From NCBI GenBank assembly GCA_044224315.1, contig JBGAKR010000001.1, forward strand, positions 434,001 through 498,000: DNA of 64,000 nt. Reading direction: 5' to 3'. The stretch comes from JAGXTF01 sp044224315 (GTDB lineage Bacteria; Bacteroidota; Bacteroidia; NS11-12g; UBA955). This document shows positions 60,777 through 64,000 of the stretch, one piece after another. Made by a program: the position numbers and the translations under genes. A model generated the notes under the pieces. It searched no databases. It saw only the letters and a list, made by a program, of their open reading frames with translations, and was not told the origin of the DNA. How positions within the stretch are numbered: the stretch's first letter is position 1; every line of letters starts with the position of its first letter.

Positions 60777-61439
60777 ATGTCTTCCCACCACTTTGTGCGC
60801 GACAAGCAAGAAGCAGCCCTGATTATCGCAAATGGCGAAGCCTGCAGTGCCGAGCTTTTAGGGCAATTGCTAGAGTGGAATCCGTTTGTACTGGTTTTAG
60901 ATGGTGCCTTAAACCGTGTTTTGGATTTACAAATACGCATCGATGCAGTGCTGGGTGATTTTGACAGCATTCAAAATCTCGAAGAAAAACTGCAGGGCAT
61001 GGGTCCGGTGCAAATAATTCATACACCCGAACAGGAAAAAACCGACCTTCAAAAAGGCATAGATTTTTTAATTACCGACGGGCATAAGGCAGTAAATATT
61101 GCCTGGGCTACCGGCCGCCGCGCCGATCATAATTTCAACAACCTGGCCACTTTGCCTATGTACGCAGGCCTCATTGATTTGATGGTGGTAGACGACTATT
61201 CGCGCATTTATAATTTGCCCAAACAATTTAAAAAATGGTACCCTGCAGGTACCAAAATATCTTTATTACCCATTACCACTGCCGAAGGAATTTTAACCAA
61301 AAATCTGGCATTTGATTTAAACGATGAATCGCTGCAATTGCCGCACCGAAGTGGAAGTAGCAACCATGTGGTAAGTGATGGTTTTGTAGAAATTAGTTAC
61401 AAAAACGGCCATTTATTGATGATGGAATGTTGGGATTAA
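60777..61439 (+). CDS. thiN: Thiamine pyrophosphokinase
   Basis: A 220-residue enzyme that transfers pyrophosphate from ATP to thiamine to give thiamine diphosphate. Motifs: VLDGALNRVLDL and the metal/ATP-binding VLGDFDSI (residues about 56-63), then PEQEKTDLQKGIDFL (the DLxKAI helix) and a substrate-binding C-terminal domain with SSNHVVSDGFVEI. The start at 60777 fits the family and a GACCTTTG element eight bases upstream. It shares an 88-bp divergent region with the membrane glycosyltransferase gene. Confidence 0.88.
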   Translation: MSSHHFVRDKQEAALIIANGEACSAELLGQLLEWNPFVLVLDGALNRVLDLQIRIDAVLGDFDSIQNLEEKLQGMGPVQIIHTPEQEKTDLQKGIDFLITDGHKAVNIAWATGRRADHNFNNLATLPMYAGLIDLMVVDDYSRIYNLPKQFKKWYPAGTKISLLPITTAEGILTKNLAFDLNDESLQLPHRSGSSNHVVSDGFVEISYKNGHLLMMECWD

Positions 61440-61456
61440 ATATCCCATTTTTGCCA

Positions 61457-61464
61457 TATCTTCG
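61457..61464 (+). promoter_or_regulatory. Probable -7 element TATCTTCG
   Basis: TTCG variant of the -7 consensus, five bases before the exonuclease ATG at 61470. Confidence 0.45.
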
Positions 61465-61469
61465 CCTCC

Positions 61470-62234
61470 ATGAAAATCCTTACCTACAATGTAAACGGCA
61501 TACGCAGTGCCGCCAATAAAGGACTCTTTGATTACCTTAAATCCGAAAATCCGGATGTTGTTTGTTTGCAGGAAATTAAGGCCGAAAAAGACCAGGCGGA
61601 TTTAGCCGCAATTGAAGCCCTGGGCTACCAGCACTACTGGTTTTCGGCCCAGAAAAAAGGGTATAGCGGCGTAGCTATTTTTACCAAAACAGCCCCCAAA
61701 AATGTGGTGTATGGTTGCGAGCATCCCGATTTTGATTTTGAAGGACGTTGTATTAGAGTTGATTTCGATAAATTCAGCGTACTATCTGTATATTTTCCCA
61801 GCGGCACCACAGGGGATATCAGACAGGAAATAAAATACAAATTTTTAGATCATATTTTTGATTACACCAAAAAACTCGAAAAAGAATTACCCGCATTAAT
61901 TGTATGTGGCGATTATAATATTTGCCACAAACCCATAGACATTCACAACCCGGCTGGCAATAAAGATTCAAGCGGCTTTTTACCCGAAGAAAGGGCCTGG
62001 ATGGACAAGTGGTTCGACAACGGATTTACCGATTCATTCCGCCACATAAACAAAGACCCGCACCACTACACCTGGTGGAGTTTCAGAGCCAACGCACGCA
62101 ACAACAACAAAGGCTGGCGCATCGATTACATCAGTGTAAGCAATAGCATTGCCAATTCAATTAATAATGCCAAAATAGTCCCCGATGCCAAGCATTCAGA
62201 CCATTGTCCGATGTATCTGGAAATAGCGATATAG
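61470..62234 (+). CDS. xth: Exodeoxyribonuclease III (AP endonuclease)
   Basis: A 254-residue ExoIII/APE1-type nuclease for base-excision repair. It has the typical start KILTYNVNGIRSA, the catalytic Glu in CLQEIKAEKDQ, the CGDYNICHKPIDIHNP metal-binding segment, WRIDYISVS, and the terminal SDHCPMYLEI with the catalytic Asp-His pair. The length is normal. Its TAG stop codon is the first TAG of a GGGAAT-type repeat block, so the repeats abut the coding region. Confidence 0.94.
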   Translation: MKILTYNVNGIRSAANKGLFDYLKSENPDVVCLQEIKAEKDQADLAAIEALGYQHYWFSAQKKGYSGVAIFTKTAPKNVVYGCEHPDFDFEGRCIRVDFDKFSVLSVYFPSGTTGDIRQEIKYKFLDHIFDYTKKLEKELPALIVCGDYNICHKPIDIHNPAGNKDSSGFLPEERAWMDKWFDNGFTDSFRHINKDPHHYTWWSFRANARNNNKGWRIDYISVSNSIANSINNAKIVPDAKHSDHCPMYLEIAI

Positions 62235-62324
62235 GGAATGGGGAATAGGGAATGGGGAATAGGGGTCGCGGGCGAGGATAGGGAGCTGTGGATAGGGAAT
62301 GGGGAATAGTGGTCGCGGGCTAGG
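62231..62324 (+). repeat. Left GGGAAT-type repeat block of the four-helix-bundle cassette
   Basis: Two perfect 14-bp units ATAGGGAATGGGGA (62231-62244, 62245-62258) are followed by a 19-bp unit with GGTCGCGGGC (62259-62277), a 14-bp variant ATAGGGAGCTGTGG, a third 14-bp copy (62292-62305) and a second 19-bp copy (62306-62324). So a 33-bp compound unit occurs twice. ATGGGGAATAG (62253-62263) reappears inverted at 62813-62823. Confidence 0.75.
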
Positions 62325-62410
62325 TTTTTATTTAGTCGAATGCATTCGTTTAAGTTGGTTATCCGTTTAAATATGTCTTTGATTCGGCAAAACCCATTAC
62401 TTTGTTCCGA

Positions 62411-62755
62411 ATGGATTTTAAAGAATTAAAAGTGTGGGCATTGGCAATGGACATTGCCAAAATAGTTTACAATGAAACACATAATTTTCCCAATACCGAA
62501 ATATACGGTTTAACTTCACAAATGCGAAGATGTGCGGTAAGTGTTGCCGCCAATATTGCAGAGGGTCATTCACGCAATTCTAAAGGCGAATTCAAACAAT
62601 TTCTCGGCATTTCAATTGGATCGCTTTCTGAACTGGAGACTCTTATTTTACTATCAAAAGAACTAAATATTAATCCCAAATCTGATTGGCAAGATCTACT
62701 TTCAAAAATATTAGAAGAGCGAAAAATGCTTTTTGCATTAAAGTCTAAACTATGA
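62411..62755 (+). CDS. Four-helix-bundle protein (23S rRNA-IVP family)
   Basis: A 114-residue helical protein of the family first known from intervening sequences of 23S rRNA genes (23S_rRNA_IVP; related to the Avd accessory protein of diversity-generating retroelements). It starts with FKELKVWALAMDIA and contains TSQMRRCAVSVAANIAEGHSR and KQFLGISIGSLSELE, which are family signatures. Members form pentameric barrels and bind nucleic acid; the cellular role is unknown. The ATG at 62411 is chosen because upstream codons overlap the promoter-like TTACTTTG. The gene is enclosed by inverted GGGAAT-type repeats. No reverse transcriptase or rRNA gene is near. Confidence 0.85.
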   Translation: MDFKELKVWALAMDIAKIVYNETHNFPNTEIYGLTSQMRRCAVSVAANIAEGHSRNSKGEFKQFLGISIGSLSELETLILLSKELNINPKSDWQDLLSKILEERKMLFALKSKL

Positions 62756-62812
62756 TAACAAAATTATCAAGGACAAAGTTCATTGAACACCCCCTTTTTA
62801 GGAAACAACAAG

Positions 62813-62923
62813 CTATTCCCCATCGTCTTTTCCCTAATTACTTCTGAACATAACAAACCCTGGCAACTGTGGCTGCCGCAATTCCCTATTCCCTATCAGC
62901 TGTCCCCTGCTCCCTGCTCCCTA
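62813..62923 (-). repeat. Right, inverted GGGAAT-type repeat block of the cassette
   Basis: CTATTCCCCAT (62813-62823) is an 11-bp perfect inverse of the left block; ATTCCCTATTCCCTAT (62881-62896) and ATTCCCTATCAGCTGTCCCC (62888-62907) continue it; and two GCTCCCT units run up to the stop codon of the SIMPL-like gene (complement of 62921-62923). Read on the minus strand, that gene's TAG leads straight into GGAGCAGGGAGCAGGGG. Confidence 0.7.
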
Positions 62924-64000
62924 CTTCTTGATCTCCCTAATCTCCCCTTGTGGGGTTACGATGAGTAATTCAGTGGTTTTTTCGGTTTTGGTGGTGGTTA
63001 TTACTTCCTTGGGTTGGTTGTACCTGTAGTGCACCGATAGCGTGTAAACAAATTGAATGGGGGGTTGCAATGGCGATGGATTTACTACGGCATCAAACCC
63101 CTCCATGGTGGCTTGATTGTAGAAAACAGTGGTGCGTGTTATCATGCCGCTGCTGGTTTTCATCATGGTATTGTTGTCTTCGGGTTTGTCGCTTTCATCA
63201 ACGCTGCTTACCGCAAGGGGTTTGTAGGCCTGATAACGGTCTATTGGAAAAAATATATTTCCGGTTTCGGTAAATTGTTTAAAACTTGTATCCACATTTA
63301 CTCCCAGTTTTTTGTAATTGGCTAATTTGGCATTCAATGCGGCAACGGCTTTTGTGCGCATAATTTGGCCCGCATATTCGGCCGAATCATACATGTATTC
63401 TACTTTAATTAAATCATAAATTTCGCATTGTGCGGCCATGGCAAATAAGCGATCTAAATGATTGGGGTCGTAATATTTTACATGTACATTTTTCTGAATT
63501 TCAAAACCTTTTGGCACCTGGGTATAGTTTTTAGAAAACACCCTTTTTTCTTTCGAATAAATAGGCACTAAAGCAATCATATCCAAATAAAAATTATCGC
63601 GTTTCAGTCCCAAAGATTTTGCCATTGCTATAAACTTTTCTACCCTTCTGTTCATTAATGTATCCAATTCACTAATCTTTTCAGCGGCCTGGTTAATATG
63701 AAAAATAGCCATATACGCCGAGGGTTTGGCATTAAATAAAATATTTACATTCACTACTATTTCGCTATTCGAAGTAGAATACCCGGCCGGACTTAAGCCC
63801 GAAAATATACTGGGCGCAGCATTGCTGTTTTGATAACTAAAATCATTATTTACTATCGGTTGAGACGATTTATACTTGCGATCAGAAGCACTTCTGTAAT
63901 TCATATTTTGCTGAAACCGGTTGTTCGAATTGTATATCTCATTGCCTGTGGCCTGGGAAAAAACATTATTTGTATATACAAATAATAGCATTGCAATGCA
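62921..64000 (-). CDS. SIMPL/DUF541-like exported protein, 5' end beyond the window
   Basis: At least 356 residues are visible. The frame stays open to the right edge, and the first residues (LLFVYTNNVFSQ) look like the end of a signal peptide, so the true start is probably just outside. Residues about 75-330 resemble the SIMPL (DUF541) fold: a VNVNILFNAKPSAY strand, the helix with KISELDTLMNRRVEKFIAMA, LGL and a C-terminal VYTLSVHYRY region. SIMPL proteins are periplasmic and poorly characterised. The last codons (PQGEIREIKK) are partly built from the GGGAGAT repeats that follow the stop. Family assignment is moderate. Confidence 0.6.
   Translation of the reverse strand, partial: CIAMLLFVYTNNVFSQATGNEIYNSNNRFQQNMNYRSASDRKYKSSQPIVNNDFSYQNSNAAPSIFSGLSPAGYSTSNSEIVVNVNILFNAKPSAYMAIFHINQAAEKISELDTLMNRRVEKFIAMAKSLGLKRDNFYLDMIALVPIYSKEKRVFSKNYTQVPKGFEIQKNVHVKYYDPNHLDRLFAMAAQCEIYDLIKVEYMYDSAEYAGQIMRTKAVAALNAKLANYKKLGVNVDTSFKQFTETGNIFFPIDRYQAYKPLAVSSVDESDKPEDNNTMMKTSSGMITRTTVFYNQATMEGFDAVVNPSPLQPPIQFVYTLSVHYRYNQPKEVITTTKTEKTTELLIVTPQGEIREIKK

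Noticed and set aside
62411..62755. Diversity-generating retroelement (Avd-like protein)
   Set aside because: No reverse transcriptase, template repeat or variable repeat with adenine-specific differences is visible in the window.
62783..62968. 61-residue open frame in the right repeat block
   Set aside because: It is mostly low-complexity translation of CCCT repeats and overlaps the end of the convergent gene.
1..64000. tRNA or rRNA genes
   Set aside because: No sequence resembling a tRNA T-arm/acceptor arrangement or conserved rRNA segment was noticed by eye; a covariance-model search would be needed to exclude them.

Overview
The window is chromosomal DNA of a Bacteroidota bacterium, probably a free-living aerobe; family cannot be fixed from sequence alone. 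Evidence: several secreted proteins end in type IX secretion (T9SS) sorting domains of type A (1057-2115, 29448-36536, 40805-43297) or type B/CHU_C (48636-52259, and a lipoprotein at 15531-16058). PorX, the T9SS response regulator with a PglZ domain, is at 57508-59064. A TonB-dependent receptor carries a carboxypeptidase-like N-terminal domain. Promoters follow the Bacteroidota -7 consensus TAnnTTTG, and Shine-Dalgarno sequences are essentially absent. Base composition is AT-rich. No rRNA, tRNA, CRISPR array, transposase or prophage block was recognised.

Layout. 1-12 kb: secreted/hypothetical proteins, a Rossmann-fold epimerase, a SulP anion transporter with a DEAD-box helicase, a MORN-repeat protein, a PA0069-type radical SAM protein, and an AAA/DUF4143 ATPase preceded by a 32-bp tandem-repeat array. 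12-20 kb: a one-gene formate dehydrogenase with NuoG-like N-terminus, a CHU_C lipoprotein, a small cytochrome c and a TonB receptor. 20-29 kb: a NodU/HypF-like carbamoyltransferase, a large tail-fibre-like protein with an S74 chaperone domain, the DUF5989 and SxtJ membrane proteins, an OmpA lipoprotein, rlmH, an SRPBCC protein, argS and ruvC. 29-37 kb: one giant PKD/beta-helix T9SS cargo protein. 37-48 kb: aconitase, a TauE exporter divergent from a double rhodanese, a BNR-repeat T9SS protein with a glycosyltransferase, a Xer recombinase, an Omp28 lipoprotein, a periplasmic glutathione peroxidase and sucD. 48-64 kb: a PKD/CHU_C protein, lolA-ftsK, rnz, porX-tsaE, a polytopic membrane protein, thiN, an exonuclease III, a four-helix-bundle gene and a partial SIMPL-like protein.

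How the genes fit together. Core housekeeping genes (argS, ruvC, acn, sucD, ftsK, rnz, tsaE, thiN, xth) are interleaved with single surface-protein genes whose export depends on the T9SS that PorX helps control. Most genes stand alone or in operons of two or three. At least twelve genes have a perfect TAnnTTTG element only 3-9 nt before the start codon, so many transcripts are probably leaderless.

Most unusual items: (i) a four-helix-bundle (23S-IVP/Avd-like) gene enclosed by inverted GGGAAT-type repeats that start exactly at the stop codons of both convergent neighbours, with a possible decayed counterpart at 4595-4902; (ii) the 32-bp repeat array before the AAA/DUF4143 gene; (iii) a carbamoyltransferase-DUF5989-SxtJ set interrupted by a reversed surface-protein gene; (iv) an orphan promoter plus terminator that would give an RNA of about 100 nt near 52.7 kb, next to three stacked GGTG/CACC hairpins; (v) an 11-bp tandem repeat array at 44.9 kb.
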